Shown here piece after piece: positions 8,837 to 16,809 of a stretch of 47,607 nt of DNA (positions are counted from its first letter, which is position 1; the number at the start of each line of letters is the position of its first letter). Source of the DNA: an uncultured Phocaeicola sp. GTDB lineage: Bacteria > Bacteroidota > Bacteroidia > Bacteroidales > Bacteroidaceae. The notes beneath the pieces are model-generated. The model saw only the letters and a program-made list of their open reading frames with translations, was not told where the DNA came from and did not search any database. The translations under genes were made by a program, and so were the position numbers. Location of the stretch: contig CAOYQO010000023.1 of the NCBI GenBank assembly GCA_948566455.1, positions 1-47,607 on the forward strand. Direction: 5' to 3'.

Positions 8837-9307
8837 CTACCAGCGAGTATAAGGATTCTTCATCAAAAAAGAATTATAATAACGAATATCTCCCGTTACC
8901 TCTTTTTCGATGAAATGGGGCTTTTTGAACAATTCGTCCTCACTATTCAATTCCACTTCCGCTACAGTCAAGCCTTCATTCTCACCATAAAACTCATCCA
9001 CTTCAAAGATATGCTCTCCACTTTTCACCAAATACCGGATTTTATCAATCACCCCAGGCTCACACAGTTTCATCAACTCTTCGGCCTCTTGCAAACTGAT
9101 CTCCTTCTCCCACTCATAACGACTTGTACCGGAGTCATTGGAAGCCCCTTTGATAGTAAGATACCCTTTATTATCCCGAATACGCACCCGGACAGTTCTT
9201 CCACGAGCACTACAGATATAACCTTGCACAATATGACTATGTGCATAAGCCTCTAGTTTATAACTGTCGTCCTTTACTAAAAATTTTCGTTCTATTTCTT
9301 GTCCCAT
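8837..9307 (-). CDS. CYTH-domain protein (triphosphatase-like)
   Basis: A 156-residue protein that begins with the CYTH signature EIERKFLV (ExExK, residues 4-8). Basic and acidic strand motifs typical of the triphosphate tunnel fold follow (GRTVRVRIRDNKGYLTIKG, RYEWEKEISLQEAEEL, EVDEFYGENEGLTVAEVELNSEDE). Family members hydrolyse inorganic triphosphate or other triphosphates, and a few make cAMP. The small bacterial form seen here is more likely a triphosphatase, which is inference. It lies downstream of a short membrane-protein gene, separated from it by a hairpin. Confidence 0.9.
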   Translation of the reverse strand: MGQEIERKFLVKDDSYKLEAYAHSHIVQGYICSARGRTVRVRIRDNKGYLTIKGASNDSGTSRYEWEKEISLQEAEELMKLCEPGVIDKIRYLVKSGEHIFEVDEFYGENEGLTVAEVELNSEDELFKKPHFIEKEVTGDIRYYNSFLMKNPYTRW

Positions 9308-9322
9308 AGCGTTTTAATATAT

Positions 9323-9358
9323 AAAAAAGCCCCGCAGAGAATAACCTCAGCAGGACTT
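9323..9358 (-). terminator. Terminator after the small membrane-protein gene
   Basis: On the minus strand AAGTCCTGC (9358-9350) pairs with GCGGGGCTT (9335-9327), using two G-U pairs, and is followed by six T residues. The wobble pairs form only in the minus-strand RNA, so it acts on leftward transcription. Confidence 0.65.
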
Positions 9359-9377
9359 CACTATTTATTTTCCGTTT

Positions 9378-9509
9378 TTATCCATACATGGCATAGCCCA
9401 CCATAATAACAAGGGCTAATACAATTAATCCGATGAACAGACCTTTTACAATCCTATTTGCTTTCTCTTCTTCCCGCTTACTATAAGCAGCTTTCTTATT
9501 CTTTCCCAT
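9378..9509 (-). CDS. Small basic single-pass membrane protein
   Basis: A 43-residue protein beginning MGKNKKAAYSKREEEKANR and continuing into one hydrophobic helix (about residues 22-41, GLFIGLIVLALVIMVGYAMY). The N-terminus is positively charged, so an N-in orientation is expected. I chose the Met at 9509 rather than the one at 9563 because a -7 box at 9553-9560 would overlap the start of the longer version. Function is unknown. It lies between prfB and the CYTH gene with its own promoter and terminator. Confidence 0.7.
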   Translation of the reverse strand: MGKNKKAAYSKREEEKANRIVKGLFIGLIVLALVIMVGYAMYG

Positions 9510-9552
9510 AAGTATTTCATTTTTAAGATTAAACCATCTCTTTTGAATATCC

Positions 9553-9560
9553 CAAAAGTA
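9553..9560 (-). promoter_or_regulatory. -7 box of the 43-residue membrane-protein gene
   Basis: The minus strand reads TACTTTTG (TAnnTTTG), 43 nt before the ATG at 9509. It supports the shorter start. Confidence 0.5.
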
Positions 9561-9601
9561 CAAAGTTTCTAGAAGAAAACAAATAAATTACGAAGAATTT
9601 A

Positions 9602-10717
9602 CTAATTCTCCGAACCGGAAAACTCCATCAAGTATGCCTTGATAAAGCCATCAATCTTTCCATCCATCACTCCGTTCACATCCGAAGTTTGAAAATTAGT
9701 ACGATGATCCTTCACACGACGGTCATCAAAGACATAACTGCGTATCTGTGATCCCCATTCAATCTTCTTCTTGCCTGCCTCCACCTTGGCCTGTTCTTCC
9801 ATGCGGTGCTGCAATTCCTTATCATATAAAATTGAACGCAACTGTCTCATCGCATTTTCCTTATTCTTCGGCTGGTCACGGGTTTCAGTATTCTCAATCA
9901 AGATTTCCTCTTCCTCACCGGTATACGGATCTTTATATTGATAACGCAGACGTACTCCTGATTCCACCTTGTTCACATTCTGTCCGCCGGCCCCTCCCGA
10001 ACGGAAAGTATCCCAAGACATACGGGCAGGTTCAATTGTCACTTCAATACTATCATCCACCAACGGCGTTACAAACACAGAAGCAAAAGAAGTCATCCGT
10101 TTCCCCTGAGCATTATAAGGAGACACGCGCACCAAGCGGTGGACTCCATTCTCACCTTTCAGATAACCATATGCAAAACTGCCCTCAATATTCATAGTCA
10201 CCGTCTTGATTCCGGCCTCATCCCCATCCTGAAGGTTAGCCACGCTCACTTTATAGCCATTGGTCTCCGCCCAACGCATATACATACGCATCAGCATGGA
10301 AGCCCAATCCTGACTTTCAGTACCACCGGCACCGCAATTAATTTTCAATACACAATCCATTTGGTCGGCCTCCTGGCGAAGCATATTCTTCAGTTCCAAT
10401 GCCTCCACCGCAGTGACAGCCTTTTGATACGCTGCATCCACTTCTTCTTCGGTAACCAAATCATCTTTACAAAAGTCAAAAGCCAATTCCAGTTCATCTG
10501 CCATCGTCTTTACCTCACGGTAACCGTCGATCCATTTTTGCAGACCTTTCACCTTCCTCATTTGTGCTTCTGCTTTCTTGGCATCATCCCAAAAACCGGG
10601 CGCCTGCGTACGCAGTTGTTCTTCTTCCACCTGAACCAGTTTATTTTCTATGTCCAGATATCTTTCAAGTGCCGCAGTACGTTCTTTTACGTCTTTCAGT
10701 TGCTCTATTGTTATCAT
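9602..10717 (-). CDS. prfB: Peptide chain release factor 2
   Basis: A 371-residue class I release factor. The GGQ catalytic loop that triggers peptidyl-tRNA hydrolysis is present (SGGAGGQNVNKVESG). The anticodon-like recognition region reads VRVSPYNAQGKRMTSFAS, where E. coli RF2 has SPF, so the tripeptide is SPY here. N-terminal ERYLDIENK aligns with the E. coli segment in which an in-frame UGA forces a +1 frameshift; here the frame is uninterrupted, so that autoregulation is absent. It recognises UGA and UAA. A -7 box at 10744-10751 gives it its own promoter, although the acyl-CoA ligase gene ends only 57 nt upstream. Confidence 0.95.
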   Translation of the reverse strand: MITIEQLKDVKERTAALERYLDIENKLVQVEEEQLRTQAPGFWDDAKKAEAQMRKVKGLQKWIDGYREVKTMADELELAFDFCKDDLVTEEEVDAAYQKAVTAVEALELKNMLRQEADQMDCVLKINCGAGGTESQDWASMLMRMYMRWAETNGYKVSVANLQDGDEAGIKTVTMNIEGSFAYGYLKGENGVHRLVRVSPYNAQGKRMTSFASVFVTPLVDDSIEVTIEPARMSWDTFRSGGAGGQNVNKVESGVRLRYQYKDPYTGEEEEILIENTETRDQPKNKENAMRQLRSILYDKELQHRMEEQAKVEAGKKKIEWGSQIRSYVFDDRRVKDHRTNFQTSDVNGVMDGKIDGFIKAYLMEFSGSEN

Positions 10718-10743
10718 CTTGAGAATTTTTGCATTTCAAGGTG

Positions 10744-10751
10744 CAAAGATA
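10744..10751 (-). promoter_or_regulatory. -7 box of prfB
   Basis: The minus strand reads TATCTTTG (TAnnTTTG), 26 nt before the ATG at 10717. Confidence 0.6.
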
Positions 10752-10774
10752 GTGGAAATCTATTCATTTTCCCA

Positions 10775-12580
10775 TTATTCTTCGTACATCTTTTCTATTT
10801 CGGCAGCATAGTTCTTGTTCAGCACATTACGTTTTATTTTCAACGTATTGGTCAGCTCACCACGTTCCATACTGAAAGGATGGGGCAACAAGGTAAACCT
10901 CTTGATCTGTTCATAATGTGCAAACTGCTGCTGCAGTGTATCAATCCGCTCTTTAAACAAATCGATAATTTCCGGTTTCTGCAACAGTTCCTCCATACTT
11001 TCATAGCGAATACCTTTTTTTGCGGCATACTCTTTCACCAGTTTATATTCAGGAATTATCAAAGCAGAAACAAATTTACGTTCATCGGCAATAATAGAAA
11101 TCTGATCGATATAACGGTCTACCACCAATTTGGCTTCAATGGCTTGAGGAGCGATATACTTCCCGTTTGAAGTTTTAAACAAGTCCTTGATACGCTCTGT
11201 AAGGAACAAATGCCCATCTTTTATATAACCCGCATCACCGGTATGGAACCATCCGTCTTCAGTAAACGCCGCTTTCGTAGCAGCTTCCTTTTTATAATAG
11301 CCATGAGTGATTCCCTCACCACGTAGCATTATTTCGTTATTCTCCCCTATTCTGACCTGCACATGAGGCATGATACGCCCCACCGAACCAACCACATGGT
11401 CATTATCATTCTCACAAGCAACCGTTGCAGTAGATTCCGTCAATCCATAACCGGCTACCATATTAATTCCCACCGACAAAACAAACTCCTGTACAGCCGG
11501 CGGAATAGCCGCACCGGCAGTAGGGAAGAAACGCCCGTTTTCAATGCCAATAGTCTTTTTCAACAAGCTATAGATCGTTTTCTCATAAAATTTATATTTC
11601 ATGTGCAATACAGGCGGAGGAGTCAGCCCTTTGTACACATATTCCAAATTATGTTCACGCCCCACTTTAATAGCATCCAGCATCAACTTCTTTTTCAATC
11701 CGGTTGTCTCATTGATTTTTTCTTGCACGCCGGCATACACTTTCTCCCAGAAACGGGGAACACTGCACATAGCCGTAGGACGGATCTCCTTTATTGTCTT
11801 CTGGATATCAGCAGGACGCAAGTTGATAGACAAAGTACACCCCATCGAAAGACACCAGCAAGTCCATGCACGCTCAAACACATGAGTAAAAGGAAGGAAA
11901 TTCATAATTACATCCTGATCACCCAATTGAGGGAAACGTTCATCGTGTGCCGGAATGGCCGCCTCATAGCAAGAATGATGCAACATCACCCCCTTGCTGT
12001 CTCCGGTTGTTCCACTGGTATAAAGAATATTGGCAAGATCACCATTACCCGACTCTGAAGTACGCTTGTCTACCTCAGCTTGATGCGGATGCGCCTCGCC
12101 CAATTTCAGAAAGTCATCAAAATAAATGGAAGTCTGGTCCCGCTCATCACGTTTTACCTCCTTGTCGAAAATTATAATCTGTTTCAGTTGGCTTCCCAGC
12201 TGCATAACCCGGAACGCCACATCATATTGCAACTGTTCACCTACAAAGATATAACGTATTTCGGCATCACCTACCATATAATGTACCTGCGCCTCGGAAC
12301 TGGTAGCATAAAATGGTACAGTAACAGCCCGTACCCCAAAAGCTCCAAAGTCCACATACAGACATTCCGGTTTATTTTGAGAAAAAACTGCTATATTTTC
12401 CTGTATGCCTATACCTAATTCTATCAATGCATTCGAAACTGTTTTTACAGTTGCGGCAAACTGGTTCCAAGAAACCGGAATCCATGTTTCTGTTTTATAA
12501 TCGCGGTAACGCAACGCTACACGATCACCATATTTCCCTGCCTGACGTTGTATCAGGACAGATAAGAAAGAACTACTCAT
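10775..12580 (-). CDS. Long-chain fatty-acid--CoA ligase (AMP-binding)
   Basis: A 601-residue cytoplasmic adenylate-forming enzyme. It carries the AMP-binding P-loop ILYTSGTTGDSKGV, the YGLTE motif, and the C-terminal GWFHTGDAGYIKDGHLF plus ERIKDLFKTSNGKYIAP stretch that closes over the acyl-adenylate. The length and the LxPxxH element (FLPFTHVFERAW) fit the bacterial long-chain acyl-CoA synthetase group (FadD15-like). It activates fatty acids as CoA thioesters for phospholipid synthesis or degradation; which applies here cannot be told. It has its own -7 box at 12608-12615, is followed by prfB, and is divergent from the ArgE/DapE-type gene. Confidence 0.92.
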   Translation of the reverse strand: MSSSFLSVLIQRQAGKYGDRVALRYRDYKTETWIPVSWNQFAATVKTVSNALIELGIGIQENIAVFSQNKPECLYVDFGAFGVRAVTVPFYATSSEAQVHYMVGDAEIRYIFVGEQLQYDVAFRVMQLGSQLKQIIIFDKEVKRDERDQTSIYFDDFLKLGEAHPHQAEVDKRTSESGNGDLANILYTSGTTGDSKGVMLHHSCYEAAIPAHDERFPQLGDQDVIMNFLPFTHVFERAWTCWCLSMGCTLSINLRPADIQKTIKEIRPTAMCSVPRFWEKVYAGVQEKINETTGLKKKLMLDAIKVGREHNLEYVYKGLTPPPVLHMKYKFYEKTIYSLLKKTIGIENGRFFPTAGAAIPPAVQEFVLSVGINMVAGYGLTESTATVACENDNDHVVGSVGRIMPHVQVRIGENNEIMLRGEGITHGYYKKEAATKAAFTEDGWFHTGDAGYIKDGHLFLTERIKDLFKTSNGKYIAPQAIEAKLVVDRYIDQISIIADERKFVSALIIPEYKLVKEYAAKKGIRYESMEELLQKPEIIDLFKERIDTLQQQFAHYEQIKRFTLLPHPFSMERGELTNTLKIKRNVLNKNYAAEIEKMYEE

Positions 12581-12607
12581 TCCAAAGATTTATTTTTAAT
12601 TCATCGG

Positions 12608-12615
12608 CAAAGTTA
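12608..12615 (-). promoter_or_regulatory. -7 box of the acyl-CoA ligase gene
   Basis: The minus strand reads TAACTTTG (TAnnTTTG), 27 nt before the ATG at 12580. Confidence 0.6.
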
Positions 12616-12759
12616 TCGTTTAATTTGGAATTATCCTCTATAAACAGGCATTAATTTTCCCAACCAGTCAAAGAGTTAGAAGAAATCAGCCAAAAGTTTT
12701 AGTTGCATATCTAACTTAATTACCTACTTTTTTCATCACCGTTTACCACGCAAAAATAG

Positions 12760-12767
12760 TATCTTTG
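12760..12767 (+). promoter_or_regulatory. -7 box of the M20 deacylase gene
   Basis: TATCTTTG matches TAnnTTTG and lies 26 nt before the ATG at 12794. Confidence 0.6.
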
Positions 12768-12793
12768 CAACACATTAAATTATTAAAATCAAG

Positions 12794-13858
12794 ATGATTG
12801 ATATAGAATATTACACTTCCGAAGCAACCACATTGCTGAATTCGTTAATCGGTATCCCCTCATTGAGCCGGGAAGAAGAAGCTGCCGCCGACTTTCTGCA
12901 GAACTATATTGAAGAAACAGGTATCATGACCGGTCGTTCGGGCAACAACATTTGGTGTATCAGTCCGATGTTCGACCTCAACAAACCGACTATTTTACTA
13001 AATTCCCACATCGATACCGTAAAACCGGTAAACGGATGGCGGAAACATCCTTTCACTCCGAAAGCCGAAAACGGAAAGATTTACGGTTTGGGAAGTAATG
13101 ACGCCGGCGCCAGTGTAGTATCCTTATTTCAGGTGTACCGCCATCTCTCTATAACCGAGCAGGCATACAATCTGATCTTTCTTGCCTCATGTGAAGAAGA
13201 AGTTTCCGGAAAAAACGGAATAGAAAGCGTATTGCCCCAACTACCTCCCATCACCTTGGGCATAGTGGGTGAACCGACAGAAATGCAGCCTGCCATTGCC
13301 GAAAAGGGATTGATGGTGCTGGATGTTACCGCATACGGAAAAGCCGGACATGCCGCACGCAATGAAGGAGTGAATGCTATTTACAAAGTACTGGAAGACA
13401 TTCAGTGGTTCCGTGATTATAAATTCCCGAAGGAATCCTCCCTGCTAGGCCCCGTCAAAATGAGCGTGACACAAATAAATGCCGGCACGCAGCATAATGT
13501 CATCCCCGATACTTGTACTTTCGTTGTGGATATCCGCAGTAATGAATGTTACTCTAACGAAGAACTATTCAAAGAAATAAGCGCCCGTCTAAAAAGCGAG
13601 GCGAAAGCCCGTTCTTTCCGCTTGAACTCATCTCATATCAGTGCCGAGCATCCCTTTGTGAAACGCGCGGTAAAACTAGGACGTGTACCTTTCGGCTCTC
13701 CTACTTTGTCCGATCAGGCGTTGATGAAGTTCCCGTCTGTCAAAATCGGTCCGGGAAAGTCCTCCCGTTCACATACGGCTGATGAATATATCATGGTTTC
13801 GGAAATTGAGGAAGCAATAAGGCTTTATATCGAGATGCTGGACGGACTGGTGCTGTAA
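12794..13858 (+). CDS. argE: M20 family deacylase (N-acyl-ornithine deacylase, ArgE type)
   Basis: A 354-residue zinc-dependent hydrolase of the ArgE/DapE/CPG2 group. Metal-binding residues are in NSHIDTVKPVNGW (His and Asp), GSNDAGAS (bridging Asp), CEEEVSGKNG (catalytic and ligand Glu), VGEPTEMQ (Glu) and the final SRSHTADEYI (His). The dimerisation insert KAGHAARNEGVNAIY is also seen. In Bacteroides the arginine pathway uses N-succinylated intermediates (established for B. fragilis), so the substrate may be N-succinyl-ornithine rather than acetyl-ornithine. No other arginine gene is in the window, and assignment to ArgE rather than DapE is by overall resemblance. It has its own -7 box. Confidence 0.85.
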   Translation: MIDIEYYTSEATTLLNSLIGIPSLSREEEAAADFLQNYIEETGIMTGRSGNNIWCISPMFDLNKPTILLNSHIDTVKPVNGWRKHPFTPKAENGKIYGLGSNDAGASVVSLFQVYRHLSITEQAYNLIFLASCEEEVSGKNGIESVLPQLPPITLGIVGEPTEMQPAIAEKGLMVLDVTAYGKAGHAARNEGVNAIYKVLEDIQWFRDYKFPKESSLLGPVKMSVTQINAGTQHNVIPDTCTFVVDIRSNECYSNEELFKEISARLKSEAKARSFRLNSSHISAEHPFVKRAVKLGRVPFGSPTLSDQALMKFPSVKIGPGKSSRSHTADEYIMVSEIEEAIRLYIEMLDGLVL

Positions 13859-13863
13859 ACGAC

Positions 13864-14217
13864 TTACAAAGACGCTATTTCCCCTATAGACAGACCGGTA
13901 ACCTGTGCAATTACATCAAATGCAATACCGGCCTGTTTCATTTTTTTTGCATTCTTGAAGCATTCTTCCTTACGACCTTGCTCAAGACCTTCTTTAAGAC
14001 CTTCCTCACGCCCTTTTTTCAACTGGGTGGACATCACACTGTACCAATCACGGAAATTCTTCAAACTTTCCCAATACTCGCCTAATTCCTTAGGATTGAA
14101 CTTAGCTATCTCGGCAGCCTCGAAAAGTTCCTTGTTCATTGCCGTGCCGAAAAGCAGCTTGAAGCCGAAATCGGCATAAGGGTTGATGTATTTATCCTGT
14201 ATGCCTTCTGTTCCCAT
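13864..14217 (-). pseudogene. Internally deleted Rpn/PD-(D/E)XK nuclease family protein
   Basis: A 117-residue open frame that joins the two ends of an Rpn-type (PD-(D/E)XK transposase-like) protein. The N-terminus KYINPYADFGFKLLFGTAMNKE is the family's start. It is followed at once by LFEAAEIAKFNPKELGEYW, which belongs near the C-terminus of the usual roughly 300-residue protein. The nuclease core with its catalytic Asp, Glu and Lys is therefore missing. The Lys/Glu/Gly-rich tail (KGREEGLKEGLEQGRKEE) and the closing ITGLS-like helix (VIAQVTGLSIGEIASL) remain. The frame is intact across the junction, which suggests an in-frame deletion. It is probably non-functional as a nuclease. Confidence 0.8.
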
Positions 14218-14323
14218 ATCTATCCGAGGTTTAATAAGTTATGATACAGGACAAAAGTAATCAATATACTGCAATTCCCCGTCTTAAAAGAAAGATTTAA
14301 CTATCTATCATTCATAGTATTTT

Positions 14324-15187
14324 CTAGATAAGGTTTAATAATTCCTCATTATTCCATCTTTCAGCATATTCACTGCTTAAGTCTGCCGTGATACATTCGT
14401 GCTTATTTTCCCCTTTTTGTAAACCGATAACTCTGATGTCAGGAACAGTTTTAGCATACTTTCTTATTGTGAGTTCCAATAAAATTCCTAAGCTTATCGA
14501 TTTCATATCAGGCGGATAAAACGGTTCCGCACTTTGAGCGTCATTTAAACAGGAAAAAATAACATCTATTGCCTGTTCCCACGTAATAAAAAACCGGGTA
14601 GCTTCAGGATCTGTCAATATAAGTTCCTTCCTATTTTCTAATGCATACTTCCATTTTACCAAAACAGACCCTGTAGAATGCAATACATTTCCATAACGAA
14701 CTATCCTATAAGCGCAATTCGATCCGTTTATTTGCTCAAAATCCCCAAAAAGATTCTCCATAAGCAATTTAGTAGCCCCATACGTTCCTGAAACTTGAAC
14801 AGCTTTATCAGTGCTTGTTGCCAGAATAAATTTTATGTTCTGTTCCTCAACGGTTATTTTAAGAAGATTCAACGTACCAAGAATATTAGTCTGAACAGCT
14901 TTCAGAGGATGTTCTTTTGCCAAAATGACATCTTTAAACGCAGCCAAATGAAATATCCCATCACAACCATTCAATGCCTTTTTCAATAAAAGATAATCTT
15001 CAACGGGGCATGGAAAGATTTGAACGCTTTTAAATTTCTCCCTCAGAGCAATCAGTTTTCCTTCATTCCTGGCTATCGCATGAATAGTATGTCCTTGGGT
15101 AATCAACCGTTCTATCAATTTCTCAGCCAAATAACCGGTAGCCCCCGTTACTGCAATGGTTCCCATACTCAAGCTATTTTTTATCAT
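14324..15187 (-). CDS. NAD(P)-dependent epimerase/dehydratase, CapD/FlaA1-like
   Basis: A 287-residue Rossmann-fold sugar-nucleotide enzyme of the extended SDR class. It has the dinucleotide motif GATGYLAE (residues about 14-21), FHLAAFKDVILAKEHPLKAV, and the catalytic stretch STDKAVQVSGTYGATK with Tyr and Lys. CapD/FlaA1/PseB relatives act on UDP-GlcNAc. They usually have Met where this protein has Tyr, so the reaction may be plain epimerisation or dehydration of another NDP-sugar. The ATG at 15187 overlaps the end of the NUDIX-cupin gene by 14 nt. A Met at 15166 sits just before the first Rossmann strand and is an equally good start. It is the last gene of a three-gene operon. Confidence 0.85.
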   Translation of the reverse strand: MIKNSLSMGTIAVTGATGYLAEKLIERLITQGHTIHAIARNEGKLIALREKFKSVQIFPCPVEDYLLLKKALNGCDGIFHLAAFKDVILAKEHPLKAVQTNILGTLNLLKITVEEQNIKFILATSTDKAVQVSGTYGATKLLMENLFGDFEQINGSNCAYRIVRYGNVLHSTGSVLVKWKYALENRKELILTDPEATRFFITWEQAIDVIFSCLNDAQSAEPFYPPDMKSISLGILLELTIRKYAKTVPDIRVIGLQKGENKHECITADLSSEYAERWNNEELLNLI

Positions 15188-16070
15188 TCATCAACACATC
15201 CCTCGCAACATAAGGCTGTGGAGAAAACTCAATAGTCAACACATTCGACTCTCCTAAAGCTGTTAATGTATGGACGCACCCCGGTAAAGTCCGTACCAAA
15301 TCCCCCTTTTCCCAAATCTCTTCTATTACAGCCTCACTATCATCATATTTCTGAAAAGTGGCATGCATACGCCCCTGTAAAATAAGCATATATTCCACCT
15401 TTCTAAAATGATAATGATTGCCTCTAAGAACCTTTGGGACGAATTGCAAGAATCCTATATATTTAGCGGCTTCCACCGCTGGAATTGAAGCACTCAAAGT
15501 AGTACCCTCGCCAATTACAAAACCAGTCCCCGCCTCCAGCAAGCTATAATTTTTCACATCCCCTACGGATTCCACTTTTATCAAATCCCTGACAGTTATT
15601 TCATCAAACATTTTTTTTGATTGCTCCCGCACGTCAATTTTACATAATCCGGCACGATATTTTAATAAAAACAACTTATGATGAGGAGCAAGGTTCTCCA
15701 ATCTCAAACACTCATCCATATCCAGCAAGACAAAAGATTCACCTTCCAAAATACGGATATCCGCTGCATCGTCCATCAAATAAGTATGATGAATATATTC
15801 CCACCTATCATAGTCTGCCCTATACTCAGACCCCAAATAGGTTATAGAACTAAAATGCACCTTTTGGGATTTCTTGTGTTCAAATTCTTCCTTCAGTTCT
15901 CTGATAATGCCATCTAGAGGGGTTTCCTCCTCCTCAAGGTAGCCAGAAACAAGAGAATAATATCCGGGGTACTCTATATCCGGGTTCTCATCTCTTTTCT
16001 GCAACAATACTCTATTATCTGTTGTAGTAATAATCACAGTAGTCGAATCCATCATCTTTTTCATTTTCAT
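15174..16070 (-). CDS. NUDIX hydrolase-cupin fusion protein
   Basis: A 298-residue two-domain protein. Residues 10-140 form a NUDIX domain with the box from Gly43 to Glu64 (Glu49, then R57-E-L-K-E-E62), matching GX5EX7REUXEE except that the usual final Gly is Glu64. This domain cleaves nucleoside diphosphates linked to another group. Residues about 170-290 form a cupin with the canonical motif HYHFRKVEYMLILQG (HXHX4EX6G) and a second motif LPGCVHTL. Cupins of this kind include sugar-nucleotide isomerases and binding domains. The fusion is unusual. The gene overlaps the upstream membrane-protein gene by 56 nt and the downstream epimerase gene by 14 nt, indicating translational coupling. Internal Mets at residues 3, 6 and 7 are alternative starts. 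The natural substrate is unknown. Confidence 0.85.
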   Translation of the reverse strand: MKMKKMMDSTTVIITTTDNRVLLQKRDENPDIEYPGYYSLVSGYLEEEETPLDGIIRELKEEFEHKKSQKVHFSSITYLGSEYRADYDRWEYIHHTYLMDDAADIRILEGESFVLLDMDECLRLENLAPHHKLFLLKYRAGLCKIDVREQSKKMFDEITVRDLIKVESVGDVKNYSLLEAGTGFVIGEGTTLSASIPAVEAAKYIGFLQFVPKVLRGNHYHFRKVEYMLILQGRMHATFQKYDDSEAVIEEIWEKGDLVRTLPGCVHTLTALGESNVLTIEFSPQPYVARDVLMNDKK

Positions 16071-16671
16071 TATTTTTTAAATTTTCATTCTGTTGTATTT
16101 TCACCACACCCACGTGATGAATAATATTTTCCTTATTCAGCATATCAGTATAAATAGCATGGTTTAACACCATAATAAGCAACCAAATAAGAGACAATAT
16201 AGCAAAAAAAGGTTGGGTGTATGATTTCAGCCATAACTCCCAAGACTTTTTCTCTCTTTTCAAATTAGAAGGAATCTTTGTGAAAAGTTTCACATACTCA
16301 TCCGGAAAAGCCTTTTCCGCTTCACATAACATATTCTTCCAGTGCTCATGATAACTCCATAATCTCTGCATTACGTAAATAGACCATATTGAAAATGACA
16401 ATCCGCCAAATGCAATAATAAATGTCAGGTATTCAGAAGTTTGACATACAGAGTTAAACAAGACGGTTTCCAATCCGAATAAAGAAACATTTATTCCGAA
16501 CATAATATTAAAACGGCTCCAGATACCAGCTCCTTCATACTGTAATTGACCAAGAAGGTGAGTATAATGTTCCATTAATTTAGTGTTCTGCAAGGCATCC
16601 CTATCATTTACCGCTTTTTTATTATCTACATCCGCATAAAAGTTTATACCGCATCGAACTAATTTCGTCAT
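16015..16671 (-). CDS. Three-TM membrane protein of unknown family
   Basis: A 218-residue protein. An amphipathic N-terminal segment (about 30-53) precedes two close membrane helices (about 54-73 and 81-101). A charged cytosolic-type stretch of roughly 50 residues (YHEHWKNMLCEAEKAFPDEYVK) follows, then a third helix (about 153-173) and a polar Asn/Glu/Asp/Tyr-rich tail. The layout, a helix followed by a 2-TM hairpin and another long helix, resembles SLATT-type 2-TM effector proteins found with nucleotide-processing enzymes, but I see no diagnostic motif and this is inference. It is the first gene of the operon with the NUDIX-cupin and epimerase genes. Its ATG is only 31 nt after the hairpin at 16702-16743. 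Confidence 0.8.
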   Translation of the reverse strand: MTKLVRCGINFYADVDNKKAVNDRDALQNTKLMEHYTHLLGQLQYEGAGIWSRFNIMFGINVSLFGLETVLFNSVCQTSEYLTFIIAFGGLSFSIWSIYVMQRLWSYHEHWKNMLCEAEKAFPDEYVKLFTKIPSNLKREKKSWELWLKSYTQPFFAILSLIWLLIMVLNHAIYTDMLNKENIIHHVGVVKIQQNENLKNNENEKDDGFDYCDYYYNR

Positions 16672-16694
16672 TATATCAAGAATATATTTTTATA

Positions 16695-16743
16695 ATAAAA
16701 AAGGAGAGGATATTCTTCTGTAATCAGATTCATATCCCCTCCT
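16695..16743 (-). terminator. Terminator or leader attenuator between lipoprotein and 3-TM genes
   Basis: On the minus strand AGGAGGGGATAT (16743-16732) pairs with ATATCCTCTCCT (16713-16702), allowing one G-U pair, with an 18-nt loop and a T-run afterwards. It ends the lipoprotein transcript. The next gene starts 31 nt later, so read-through or an upstream promoter is needed to express it. Confidence 0.85.
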
Positions 16744-16772
16744 CGCTTGAAGTTATCAAGAAGAAAGCATAT

Positions 16773-16780
16773 CAAATTTA
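16773..16780 (-). promoter_or_regulatory. Possible -7 box of the 3-TM/NUDIX-cupin/epimerase operon
   Basis: The minus strand reads TAAATTTG (TAnnTTTG) between the lipoprotein stop and the hairpin at 16702-16743. A transcript from here would carry that hairpin in its 5' leader, so the hairpin could act as an attenuator. No -33 element is apparent. Confidence 0.3.
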
Positions 16781-16809
16781 AACTATACTTTCTATCTTAG
16801 CCCGAATGT

